From Catellatospora sichuanensis (lineage in GTDB: Bacteria; Actinomycetota; Actinomycetes; Mycobacteriales; Micromonosporaceae), in assembly GCF_007483665.1 (NCBI RefSeq), contig NZ_VIQO01000026.1:151252-215251 (forward strand): a stretch of 64,000 nt of DNA, read 5' to 3'. Within the stretch, counting starts at the first letter, position 1, and each line of letters begins with the position of its first letter. The notes beneath the pieces are model-generated. The model ran no database searches. It saw only the letters and a list, made by a program, of their open reading frames with translations, and was not told the origin of the DNA. The translations under genes and the position numbers were made by a program. Shown here piece by piece: positions 15,256 to 23,016 of this stretch.

Positions 15256-15921
15256 TCACGATCCGTCGAGGGCTAGCACGATGCGGTCGCCGGCGGCGAG
15301 CGCGGCCACCGTGGGCGCGTCCACCGTGGCCACCTCCACGTTGATCACCGTCTGGCCGGACCGGCTGCCCGCGGCCAACTGGACGATCGTGGCGGTGATG
15401 GTGCGCGGCGGGACCAGGTCGGGACCGTCGCCGTTGCTGCGTACGGGCACCACCACGAGCAGCACCTGTGCCCCGACGGACAGCCGGGACGCCGAGGGCA
15501 TCCGGTCCTCGCCGAGGGCGATGCCGATCAGTTGGTGGCCGGGTGCGGGCACGGGCGTCTCGGTGACCTGGTCCAGGGTCAGCAGCGTGCCCGGGACCAG
15601 CGCCATGACGGCGCGCTTGCCGATCACCTGCCCGGCGTTCGCGGCGGGGATCGGGCGCAGGCCCACCGCCTGGTTGACCCGCACGACCACGAGGTCGTCG
15701 CGGCTGATCTGCGCGCCCTTGCCGACGGGCCGGGACATCGCCAGGTAGTCGTGCGTGCCGCCGATGCGCTGCGCGACGTACGCCGCGGTCAGCGCGCCGA
15801 CGATGATCAGGAGCACGGCGAGCGCGCCCTGGGCCACCGACCGCCGCCGGGGAGCGGTGCGGGGCACCGGGATCGGCGCCGCGGGCAGCGCCCGCGCCGG
15901 TGCACTGGTGTTGACGCTCAT
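15256..15921 (-). CDS. CpaB/RcpC-type SAF-domain protein
   Basis: 221 residues. A basic N-terminus and one membrane segment (AQGALAVLLIIVGALTAAYVA) lead to a SAF domain (MSRPVGKGAQISRDDLVVVR, then VIGKRAVMALVPGTLLTLDQ) and a RcpC-like beta domain. In Gram-negative Tad systems CpaB supports the secretin; here, with no outer membrane, it likely contacts the wall. The gene starts 34 bp after the PKD-like gene and lies 10 bp before the cpaE-like gene. Confidence 0.84.
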   Translation of the reverse strand: MSVNTSAPARALPAAPIPVPRTAPRRRSVAQGALAVLLIIVGALTAAYVAQRIGGTHDYLAMSRPVGKGAQISRDDLVVVRVNQAVGLRPIPAANAGQVIGKRAVMALVPGTLLTLDQVTETPVPAPGHQLIGIALGEDRMPSASRLSVGAQVLLVVVPVRSNGDGPDLVPPRTITATIVQLAAGSRSGQTVINVEVATVDAPTVAALAAGDRIVLALDGS

Positions 15922-15955
15922 ACCGCCTTGCCTCGTTTCTCGACACTCCGGCCGG

Positions 15956-16900
15956 TCAGCTGACGGCCGGTGAGTTCACTACCTGCATCTCGTCGATCCG
16001 GACGTCGGCGGTGGAGAACCGTTCGATGTCGATCGCGCCGGTCTCGCCGCCGCCGACGACGTGCCAATCCACGTGCCAGATGGTGGTGGCCACGATGTGG
16101 TATTCGCCGCCGTCCTCGGTGCGGGAGGGTTCGGTGTACCGGTGGCCGCAGTCCGGTGACGACGTGTTGCCCGCCGCGGCCGTGTACGGCGTGCCGACCG
16201 AGGGGCAGCGGACGACGGTGCCGTCGCCCATGTCCCAGCGGATCTCCATGGCCGTCGCGGTGGCGCTGACCGTCAGTCCCGGCACCGAGGCCTCCCGGGT
16301 GATCGAGCCCCAGGTGCTTGCGGTCGCCGGGGTCCACATCCAGACCGGCAGGCCGACCAGGCCCGCGTCGTCGGGGTCGGGGGCCATGTTGATGACCGGC
16401 CCGGCGATGGGCATCAGCCTGATCGCCCGCACGGCCAACGCCATCGGCGAGGGCATGGCTCCGTATCCCGGCGGCGGGTCGGTCAGGTACTCGTCGCTGC
16501 CCTGCTGCCAGCCGGCCGACTGGCCGCCCCAGCACCAGACGGCGTACATGAAGCCCCCGGCCGGGTCGTTGCCGCCCCACAGCACGTCGTCGGCGGCCAG
16601 CTCCATGCGGGTGTAGTAGCAGCTGTCGGTGTGGTTGAAGTAACCCATGCTCGCGTCGTGGCAGGGGATGACGCCGAGGTCCTCGTGCTCGCAGTCGACG
16701 CCCGGGATGTTGCCGCCGTCGCCGCCGTCGCCGTTGTCGCCGCCCGAGCCGCCGCCCTCGACGATCAGGACGCAGGGGCCGTTGTTGGGCGGGCAGTGGA
16801 TGTAGTCGGCATAGGCCGGGCTCTGCGTCACGACCAGAGTCAGCGCCACCGTGATCGTGGTCGTGGCGAGCGCCGCCAGCACCCGGGCCCGGGTCAGCAC
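15956..16900 (-). CDS. Secreted PKD-like protein of the Tad operon
   Basis: 314 residues. A signal peptide (VLAALATTTITVALTLVVTQ, cleaved near AYA-DYI) is followed by a Gly/Asp-rich linker and a Cys-containing exported region. The C-terminus has a PKD-type signature, MEIRWDMGDGTVVRCP and CGHRYTEPS. Similar secreted proteins open many actinobacterial Tad loci. GTG 16900 overlaps the upstream lipoprotein stop (GTGCTGA), defining the start; the open frame to 17425 is rejected. It could be a surface or adhesive component. Confidence 0.78.
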   Translation of the reverse strand: MLTRARVLAALATTTITVALTLVVTQSPAYADYIHCPPNNGPCVLIVEGGGSGGDNGDGGDGGNIPGVDCEHEDLGVIPCHDASMGYFNHTDSCYYTRMELAADDVLWGGNDPAGGFMYAVWCWGGQSAGWQQGSDEYLTDPPPGYGAMPSPMALAVRAIRLMPIAGPVINMAPDPDDAGLVGLPVWMWTPATASTWGSITREASVPGLTVSATATAMEIRWDMGDGTVVRCPSVGTPYTAAAGNTSSPDCGHRYTEPSRTEDGGEYHIVATTIWHVDWHVVGGGETGAIDIERFSTADVRIDEMQVVNSPAVS

Positions 16901-17487
16901 GACGCCGCCCGGTCGGTGTGCGAGTCCACCCAGCGCCAGGCGCTGTCCGGGTAGAGCCCGGCGCGCAGGGTCACCGGGTAGCGCTTGTTCTGCCCGGGTG
17001 CCGCGACGGATTTGCGGGTCTTCTTGTTGACGGTGTCCGTGCCGGCGTCGTCCACGCAGGCCTCCACGACTATCGAGGTGGCGCTGACCGAGACGACCCG
17101 GCGCAGCGTGACTTTGGGTTTTCCGATGCGCACCAGCCCCTGCTCGGACAGCAGCCCGAGGTCGCGCTCCAGCTGGGCCATGTAGCGGCCGCCCGCGTAC
17201 CGGTAGAGCGGGCGCCGGGTGACGTCCTTGTTCCAGTCGTACTTGCCGGTCTGGCCGGCGGTGAGGTAGATGCCGTTCAGCTTCTGGAATGCCGCCCAGG
17301 CCGTGTCGACCGTGCGCTGCTGGTCGCCGCTGAGCGCGGGGCCGGGAGACGGCCGCACCGCGGCGTGCGTCGGCAGCGCCGCGGGCTCCGGCACCTCGGC
17401 CGAGCACCCGGCGAACACCACGCAAGAGGCGACGGCCAGCAGGGTCGCGGCAGCGACCGACCGTCCTCTTCGGCTGTACGGAATCAT
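16894..17487 (-). CDS. Predicted lipoprotein, first gene of the Tad operon
   Basis: 197 residues. A type II signal peptide with lipobox VVFAGC (Cys about residue 28) follows MIPYSRRGRSVAAATLLAVA. The mature part has a Pro-rich spacer, then a helix/sheet domain (TAWAAFQKLNGIYLTAG, RYMAQLERDLGLL, ASIVVEAC-type strand) that looks NTF2-like, though this is not certain. AGGGGGGCGC precedes ATG 17487. It overlaps the PKD-like gene by 7 bp, so it belongs to the pilus operon. Confidence 0.75.
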   Translation of the reverse strand: MIPYSRRGRSVAAATLLAVASCVVFAGCSAEVPEPAALPTHAAVRPSPGPALSGDQQRTVDTAWAAFQKLNGIYLTAGQTGKYDWNKDVTRRPLYRYAGGRYMAQLERDLGLLSEQGLVRIGKPKVTLRRVVSVSATSIVVEACVDDAGTDTVNKKTRKSVAAPGQNKRYPVTLRAGLYPDSAWRWVDSHTDRAASC

Positions 17488-17867
17488 GCGCCCCCCTCGT
17501 CCCCGACGAGCCTCGCTGAGTCCTTCACCTGCCAGAAGTTGTTGCCGTGTAAGCGGATCCCCCCGCATCAGACGGCCGATCGTACGATGAACTCCGCCGA
17601 TATAACAAGGGGTGAGGAATAGCCACACGGACAGTGTTTGCCGTCGGATCTTCCATTTACGACTCACGATCATTCCGAACTCGGGGTACGGCCCGTCGCG
17701 GCAGATCTCCCTGACAGCGGGCCGCCATCCATCGACCATGACAAATGGTAAGACAAGCGCCCCGCGTCATGAATGCGACGGCCGGCGCGAGTGGCACACC
17801 GGTTCGTCAATTCCGGCAAATCAGCTCTGGTGCCCCGCTAAGATGACAAAGTTATCGACGGGGAGTG
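17488..17867. promoter_or_regulatory. Divergent promoter region between Tad operon and P450 gene
   Basis: This 380-bp gap is clearly less GC-rich than its surroundings (for example GATATAACAAGG and CATGACAAATGGTAAG). It must carry the promoter of the Tad operon (leftward) and of the P450 (rightward). TAAGAT at 17840-17845, 28 nt before the P450 ATG, is a plausible -10 box. No operator palindrome or ORF was convincing. Confidence 0.5.
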
Positions 17868-19079
17868 ATGGCTGTGGTGACGGTCGACAAGAGCACGGGC
17901 TTCGCCACGGTGCCCGCGCAACTGGACGAGGTGCTGGACTGGTTCGCGCGGATGCGCGAGGGCGACCCGGTCAGCTGGGACGAGCACTACGGGGCTTACC
18001 ACGTCTTCCGGTACGCCGACATCGAGAAGGTGCTCTCCGATCCGGCGACCTTCTCCTCCGACCTGACCGGGCTGGTCCCGCCACAGGAGGAGATCGAGCT
18101 GTTCAGCCGGGGCAACTTCGTGCGCATGGACCCGCCCCAGCACACCAAGATGCGCCGCATCGTGAGCAAGGCGTTCACCCCGCGGGTAGTCGCCGGGCTG
18201 GCCCCGCGCATCGAGACGATCACCGACGAGCTGCTCGACCAGGTCGCCGGGCAGGAGCGCGTCGACCTGGTGCAGGCGCTGGCATACCCGCTGCCGGTGA
18301 CGGTGATCGCCGAACTCATCGGCGTGCCCGCCAGCGATCGCGACGTCTTCCGGCGCTGGGCCGACGAGCTGCTCAACGCGCAGGTGCCGGACACCGTGAT
18401 CCCGGACGAGAAGATGATGCAGCAGGCCGGCGCGCGGCTGCGGGGCATGATCGACTACTTGCTGGCGCACATCCGCCACCGGCGGGCCAACCCGGCCGAC
18501 GACCTCACCAACGCGCTGATCGAAGCCGAGGTCGACGGCGAGCACCTCACCGACGAGGAGATCGTCGGCTTCCTCGGCGTGCTGCTCATCGCCGGGCACA
18601 TCACCACCACGACCCTGCTCACCAACACCGTGCTCTGCCTGGACGCGAACCCCGGCGCGGCCGCGGCGCTGCGCACCGACCCGGACCGTGTCGCGCCGGC
18701 GCTGGAGGAGGTGCTGCGTTACCGCGCGCCGTTCCCCCGGCTGGCCCGGCTCACCACCACCGCGGCCACGGTCGGGGAACGGCCGGTGCCCGCGGGCAAG
18801 GTGCTGATGCTGTGGGTGGCGTCGGCCAACCGGGACGCCGCCCGCTTCGTCGAGCCGGACACCTTCGACATCACCCGTACGCCGAACCCGCACCTGAGCT
18901 TCGGCCACGGCATCCACTTCTGCATCGGCGCGCCGCTGGCCCGCCTGGAGGGCCGGATCGCCGTGCAGACCCTGCTGCGGCGCTGCGCCGACCTGGCCGT
19001 CGACGACGGCGTGCAGCTCTACGACCCGCGCATGATGACCGGCGCCCGCGTCCTGCCCCTGCGCGTGGGCTGGTCCTGA
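17868..19079 (+). CDS. Cytochrome P450
   Basis: 403 residues, soluble bacterial class. The helix I oxygen-binding segment is LLIAGHITTTTLL, the ExxR motif is in LEEVLRYRAPF, and the heme loop is FGHGIHFCIGAPLARLE with the Cys ligand. In helix I the acidic residue usually found before the Thr pair (AGHETT) is Ile, a feature of some actinobacterial P450s. No ferredoxin or reductase gene is adjacent, so the redox partners and substrate are unknown. ATG 17868 is chosen; GTG 17874 has better spacing from GGGGAG at 17860-17865. Confidence 0.92.
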   Translation: MAVVTVDKSTGFATVPAQLDEVLDWFARMREGDPVSWDEHYGAYHVFRYADIEKVLSDPATFSSDLTGLVPPQEEIELFSRGNFVRMDPPQHTKMRRIVSKAFTPRVVAGLAPRIETITDELLDQVAGQERVDLVQALAYPLPVTVIAELIGVPASDRDVFRRWADELLNAQVPDTVIPDEKMMQQAGARLRGMIDYLLAHIRHRRANPADDLTNALIEAEVDGEHLTDEEIVGFLGVLLIAGHITTTTLLTNTVLCLDANPGAAAALRTDPDRVAPALEEVLRYRAPFPRLARLTTTAATVGERPVPAGKVLMLWVASANRDAARFVEPDTFDITRTPNPHLSFGHGIHFCIGAPLARLEGRIAVQTLLRRCADLAVDDGVQLYDPRMMTGARVLPLRVGWS

Positions 19080-19106
19080 GCCCATCCGCGCCGTCGCTCA
19101 CCTGAG

Positions 19107-19176
19107 CGTCGCACCTGCCCGGCAGGTGGGCGAAAGCGGGCGCAGGATACGCACAGGTGCCAGGCGGGTCCGACGA
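19107..19176. repeat. Palindromic element family C, copy 1 (conserved 25-nt loop)
   Basis: Imperfect inverted repeat with arms CGTCGCACCTGCCCGGCAGG and CAGGTGCCAGGCGGGTCCGA around the loop GGCGAAAGCGGGCGCAGG-ATACGCA. It lies between the converging P450 and LAL genes. The loop matches those at 25133-25157 and 40592-40616. Confidence 0.8.
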
Positions 19177-19191
19177 TCACCGCGGCGCGGG

Positions 19192-22002
19192 TCAGGCCGT
19201 GCCCGTGCGCTGATGGGCGCTGACGGCCAGCTCCACACGGGAGTGCACGCCCAGCTTGGCGAGGATGCTCGACACGTGTGACTGCACCGTGCGCCGGGAC
19301 AGGAACAGCTGCGCGGCGATGTCGGGATTGGACATCCCGGAGGCGACCAGCAGCGCGACCCGGTGCTCGGTCTGCGTGAGCGCCTCCCAGCCGTGCTTGG
19401 GGCGTTTGCGCGGGCCCTGCCGGCCGCGGCGCACCCCGAGCCGGCGCAGCCGCGCGTCGGCTCGGAAGATGTCCCGGCTGGCGTCCATCGCGGTGTAGAG
19501 GTCCAGCGCCCGGGTCAGCGCGGCCCGCGCCGGTTCGAGGTCGCCCCGTGCTGCCAGCGCCACCGCGGCGTCCTCGGCGGCCTGCGCCTCGTACAGCCGC
19601 CAGCCGCAGGCACGGTAGGACTCCACGGCGGCCAGCAGCATGCCCGCATCGCCCTCGGCGAGTCCCCGGCACAGCGACGCGGTCGCGGTCAGGCTCACCG
19701 CGGGCTGCGCGGCGGCCAGCTCCTCCGTCTTGGCGACCAGCGCGGCAGCCCGGTCCCGGTCCCCCGCCGCGGCCGCCAGCCGGGCCAGGTCGGGGCAGAT
19801 GTGGTACATCACGCGGTGCGGCAGGTGTTCGAGCGCGGAGGCATGCTCCCAGAACGGGAAGAGCAGGTCGAGCGAGTGCTGTGCCCGCGCGGGCTCCTCC
19901 TGCAGCACCCGCGCCCAGGTGTCCAGGTAGACGTACTGCGCCTCGGCCGAGCCGCCCTGGCCCTGTGCCACGATCGTGGCATCGGGCGCCGGCTCGCCGC
20001 GGTGGATGGCGATGAGCCTGCACAGGCCGCGCAGCCACGGCTCGTCGCCCAGCGGGTCCGGATACTCCAGCCCCGCCTCGATCTCGGCGAGCGCGTCGTC
20101 CCAGGCCCCGGTGAGGAAGCGCAGCTGCGCCCGCAGCGCGTGGATCAGCGTCAGGTACGGCCCGCCGTAGCGCTGGTTGCTCTCCAGCGCGTCGGCCAGC
20201 ACCTGCTCCGCCTCGTCCAGCCGGTCCAGTTGCAGCAGGCAGTAGCCGCGCAGCACGCACTGCCCCGCGGGCATGTCGGGCAGCACGCTCTGGCCGAGGT
20301 CGGCGATGGCCTGCTCGCTCAGGGCCAGGCCCTGCCCGATGTCTCCCTCGACGAACCGCAGTCCCGCCTGCACCAGCCTGCCCAATCCCACCGAGTACCC
20401 GTCACCGGCCCGCCCGCCGTACTCGATCGCCAGCGCGGCGGCGGACGCGGCGGCCTCGTGCTCGCGCAGGAAGAACCGGCACTTGGCGCAGAACCCGTGG
20501 AATCGCCCGACGTCGGCCGGGGGCAGGTCCGCCGCCGCCAGCGCCACCGTCGCAGCCTGCACCGCCTCGGCCTGTCGGCCCTGCCGGAACAGCGTGTCCA
20601 TCAGCAGCCAGTGGAGCGCGCTGCGCCGGTGCGGGTCCGGGTCGCGCCCGATCGCCTCCCGGGCCTCCTGCTCCGCCGCGCGCAGGCTGCTCTCCCAGAT
20701 CAGCGCCCGCACCAGCTGGAAGCGCAGCTCACCGGCACGCTCCTCGGAGACCGCGGCCAGCGCCCGGCGCAGCAGCCGCACCGCCGCGCCGGGCGCTCTG
20801 GTGATCAGCTCGTCGGCGGAGGCCACCAGCCAGTCCAGCGTCGCGGCGTCCAGCGTGGTGCCGGCGACCAGGTGTTCGGCGACCCGCTCGACGGAGGCCC
20901 CGGACGCGGTGAGCACCTGCCCGGCACGCAGGTGCAGCGCGGTGCGCATCTGCTCGGGGACTCCCTCGCGGAGCGCCTCACGGATCAGCGCGTGCCGGAA
21001 CTCCAGGTAGCGCCCGGCGTCGACGACCACGCCGGCGTCGAGCGCCGCGAACATGATCTCCGACAGCGCCATGACCGGCATCTCCAGCACCGCGGCCAGT
21101 TCCGCCACATCGATGGTGCGGCCCAGCACGGCGGCCTGCTGCAGCGTCTCGCGCTCCCTGCGGGGCAGGAAGGCCAGCCGGCGCAGGATCATGTCGAGCA
21201 GCGACCGCGGCATGCCCGCCTCGGCCGGGTCGGGGGGCAGCTCGGCGCTGCCGCGCGCCACCCTGATCCGGCCCTCGCGCGTCAGCGCGGCCAGCAGCTC
21301 GGTGAGGTAGAACGGGTGGCCGCCCGCGTCGGCGACCAGACGGGCCAGCCGAGGGCCGGGCGGCGCGCCCAGCCGGTCGGTGACCAGCGCGGTCACCGCG
21401 GCGTCCGGCAGGGCGGCCAGCTCGACCAGGTCCGCGCCGCGTGCCTGCAGGCTGCGCAGCAGCCCCGCGGCCTCGGTGCGGCCGGCGGCCCGGGTGGCGA
21501 CGGCGACCAGCAGCGGGTACTCCTCGATACCGCGGCCCAGCCGGTGCAGCACCACCAGGCTGGCCGGATCGGCCCACTGCACGTCGTCGACGATCACGGC
21601 CACGGGACCCGCCGCGCACCAGGCGTCGACCAGATCGAGGATCGCCTCGGTGACCGCGAGCTGGTGGTTGGCCGCGGCCGTGCTCAGCGCCAGCACGCCC
21701 TCGCCGCGCAGCAGCCGCGCGACCTTCGCCTGGGCCGGATCGTCGGTGACGACCAGCAGGCCGAGACACGCGCCGATGGCGGAGAAGGGCAGCTGCTGTT
21801 CGAGGTCCTCAGCCGCGCCGCGGCACACCCGCATGCCCAGCCGCCCGCATTCCGCTGCGGCCATGTCCAGCAGGCTGGTCTTGCCGATGCCGGGTTCGCC
21901 CTCGACGAGGACCGCGGCACCGGTTCCGGCTGCCGCCGCCCGGGCCAGCGCGCGCAGTCGACCGACCTCGGGTTCGCGGCCCACGAAAACAGGCGCCGCC
22001 AT
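19192..22002 (-). CDS. LAL-type LuxR regulator with N-terminal AAA-like ATPase
   Basis: 936 residues. The N-terminal NTPase has Walker A VLVEGEPGIGKTSLLDMA and Walker B VAVIVDDVQWADPASL. A long TPR-like helical middle follows, and the C-terminal ~60 residues are a LuxR helix-turn-helix (LTQTEHRVALLVASGMSNPD, LFLSRRTVQSHV). LAL proteins are large ATP-dependent activators of carbon-use or secondary-metabolite genes. TAGGCT lies 6 nt upstream of the ATG with no ribosome site, suggesting a leaderless message. It converges on the P450; any regulatory link is only inferred from position. Confidence 0.92.
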   Translation of the reverse strand: MAAPVFVGREPEVGRLRALARAAAAGTGAAVLVEGEPGIGKTSLLDMAAAECGRLGMRVCRGAAEDLEQQLPFSAIGACLGLLVVTDDPAQAKVARLLRGEGVLALSTAAANHQLAVTEAILDLVDAWCAAGPVAVIVDDVQWADPASLVVLHRLGRGIEEYPLLVAVATRAAGRTEAAGLLRSLQARGADLVELAALPDAAVTALVTDRLGAPPGPRLARLVADAGGHPFYLTELLAALTREGRIRVARGSAELPPDPAEAGMPRSLLDMILRRLAFLPRRERETLQQAAVLGRTIDVAELAAVLEMPVMALSEIMFAALDAGVVVDAGRYLEFRHALIREALREGVPEQMRTALHLRAGQVLTASGASVERVAEHLVAGTTLDAATLDWLVASADELITRAPGAAVRLLRRALAAVSEERAGELRFQLVRALIWESSLRAAEQEAREAIGRDPDPHRRSALHWLLMDTLFRQGRQAEAVQAATVALAAADLPPADVGRFHGFCAKCRFFLREHEAAASAAALAIEYGGRAGDGYSVGLGRLVQAGLRFVEGDIGQGLALSEQAIADLGQSVLPDMPAGQCVLRGYCLLQLDRLDEAEQVLADALESNQRYGGPYLTLIHALRAQLRFLTGAWDDALAEIEAGLEYPDPLGDEPWLRGLCRLIAIHRGEPAPDATIVAQGQGGSAEAQYVYLDTWARVLQEEPARAQHSLDLLFPFWEHASALEHLPHRVMYHICPDLARLAAAAGDRDRAAALVAKTEELAAAQPAVSLTATASLCRGLAEGDAGMLLAAVESYRACGWRLYEAQAAEDAAVALAARGDLEPARAALTRALDLYTAMDASRDIFRADARLRRLGVRRGRQGPRKRPKHGWEALTQTEHRVALLVASGMSNPDIAAQLFLSRRTVQSHVSSILAKLGVHSRVELAVSAHQRTGTA

Positions 22003-22058
22003 GGAACAAGCCTAGTCGTGAGGCATGTCCCAGGCGGCGCCATGGGGCCGAACGTGGG

Positions 22059-22095
22059 GTGTCCCTGTGCTCCCGCGGGGGCGGGCCGGGGACAC
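22059..22095. terminator. GC-rich hairpin upstream of LAL gene
   Basis: GTGTCCC at 22059-22065 pairs with GGGACAC at 22089-22095 across a GC-rich centre. It lies just after the stop of the small minus-strand gene at 22134. No T-run follows, so its terminator role is tentative. Confidence 0.4.
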
Positions 22096-22133
22096 ACCGT
22101 GTCCGGGGTGGGGTGGGATGGGTGCGAGGAACG

Positions 22134-22337
22134 TCAGTGGTCCGCGCGTCCGGCGTACATCTCGTTGACGACGGTGAGCACGTCATGGATGGAGGTGCGG
22201 GCACGGGTGGCGATGTGTTCGACGGGGGCGTTGCTGGCGAACGCCGCCCGGATCGCCGAGCGCAGCGAGCCGGCGTCGCGGCCGGTGGCGACGGCCTGGT
22301 CGATCAGGCACAGCGCGTGGTCCGCGGTGACGTACAT
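22134..22337 (-). CDS. Small helical protein of unknown function
   Basis: 67 residues, MYVTADHALCLIDQAVATGR at the N-terminus, then a predicted helix-turn-helix-like segment, ASNAPVEHIATRARTSIHDV. No signal peptide or membrane segment. Codon use fits a real gene and it lies in a proper gap. It is upstream of, and in the same direction as, the LAL regulator, about 130 bp away. No family is recognised. Confidence 0.6.
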   Translation of the reverse strand: MYVTADHALCLIDQAVATGRDAGSLRSAIRAAFASNAPVEHIATRARTSIHDVLTVVNEMYAGRADH

Positions 22338-22527
22338 GCATCATCTCCCAGCTGCCGGCTCGTCGTCATGATCGGTGCGGAGGACCGCGTGCCTCCGCTC
22401 GACCCGCTTGACGCGGCCGTAGAGGCGCCGGTGCTTCCGTGACATCCACGATCCGGCACCCGGCAGACCGAAACATCCGCCACCCGGCGGTACTGCGCGC
22501 CCGACTCATTCCTGTTTTATAGGAAAA

Positions 22528-22563
22528 GCTCCGTTCATGCCGTTGTTTCGGCAGGAACGGAGC
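22528..22563 (-). terminator. Rho-independent terminator
   Basis: On the minus strand GCTCCGTTC pairs with GAACGGAGC (9 bp perfect) and is extended by CTGCCG/CGGCAT pairing around an AAACAA loop. TTTTCC follows. It lies 24 bp after the stop of the small Cys-rich gene at 22587. Confidence 0.85.
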
Positions 22564-22586
22564 CCCGATCACGGTCCGCGGCGGGC

Positions 22587-22847
22587 TCAGCCCGGGTGCA
22601 CGCCGACGGCGTCCCGGATCTTGAAACCCTCCCGCGCGTCGGCCGAGCGGGCGCAGTGCGCGCAGCAGTAGAAGTGGCCGGACACCTCGACCCCATGTCC
22701 GATGATCTTGGTGGCGCAGTGCTCGCACACCGGCGCCAGCAGGTGCACCGCACACTCGAACGAGTCGAATACGTGCACCGCGCCACCCGCGGTGTGCACC
22801 TCGAACGACAGCCAGTAGTCGTTCTTGCAGACCTCACACGTGCCCAC
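22587..22847 (-). CDS. Small cysteine-rich, probably zinc-binding protein
   Basis: 86 residues with four Cys-containing knuckles: TCEVCKND at the N-terminus, SFECAVHLL, PVCEHCATK and HFYCCAHCARS. The spacing suggests one or two structural zinc sites. It is cytoplasmic and resembles small metal-binding or nucleic-acid-associated actinobacterial proteins; the family is not identified. GTG 22847 is selected because GGGAGGG lies 7 nt upstream; the open frame to 22892 lacks such a site. It has its own terminator. Confidence 0.72.
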   Translation of the reverse strand: MGTCEVCKNDYWLSFEVHTAGGAVHVFDSFECAVHLLAPVCEHCATKIIGHGVEVSGHFYCCAHCARSADAREGFKIRDAVGVHPG

Positions 22848-23016
22848 AGACAATCCCTCCCATCGGCGTATCCATGAACAGTGTCGGGTCAATCACCATG
22901 GGTTAGCGGCAAAACGACCCATTTGCCCAGGCCACCAGCGTGATCAGCGCGTACGCAGCTCGACGTACGCCCCCGCGCGGATGCGGCCGGGCGGCCGGAC
23001 TCCGTAACCTCGCCCT

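Noticed and set aside
17612..17868. Upstream extension of the P450 ORF frame
   Set aside because: The 17612 frame is not the P450 frame and reads through promoter-like, less GC-rich DNA with poor codon bias.
19363..22371. 1002-codon plus-strand ORF
   Set aside because: It is antisense to the LAL regulator, has Arg/Gln/Gly-biased composition without domains, and is a by-product of high GC at third positions.
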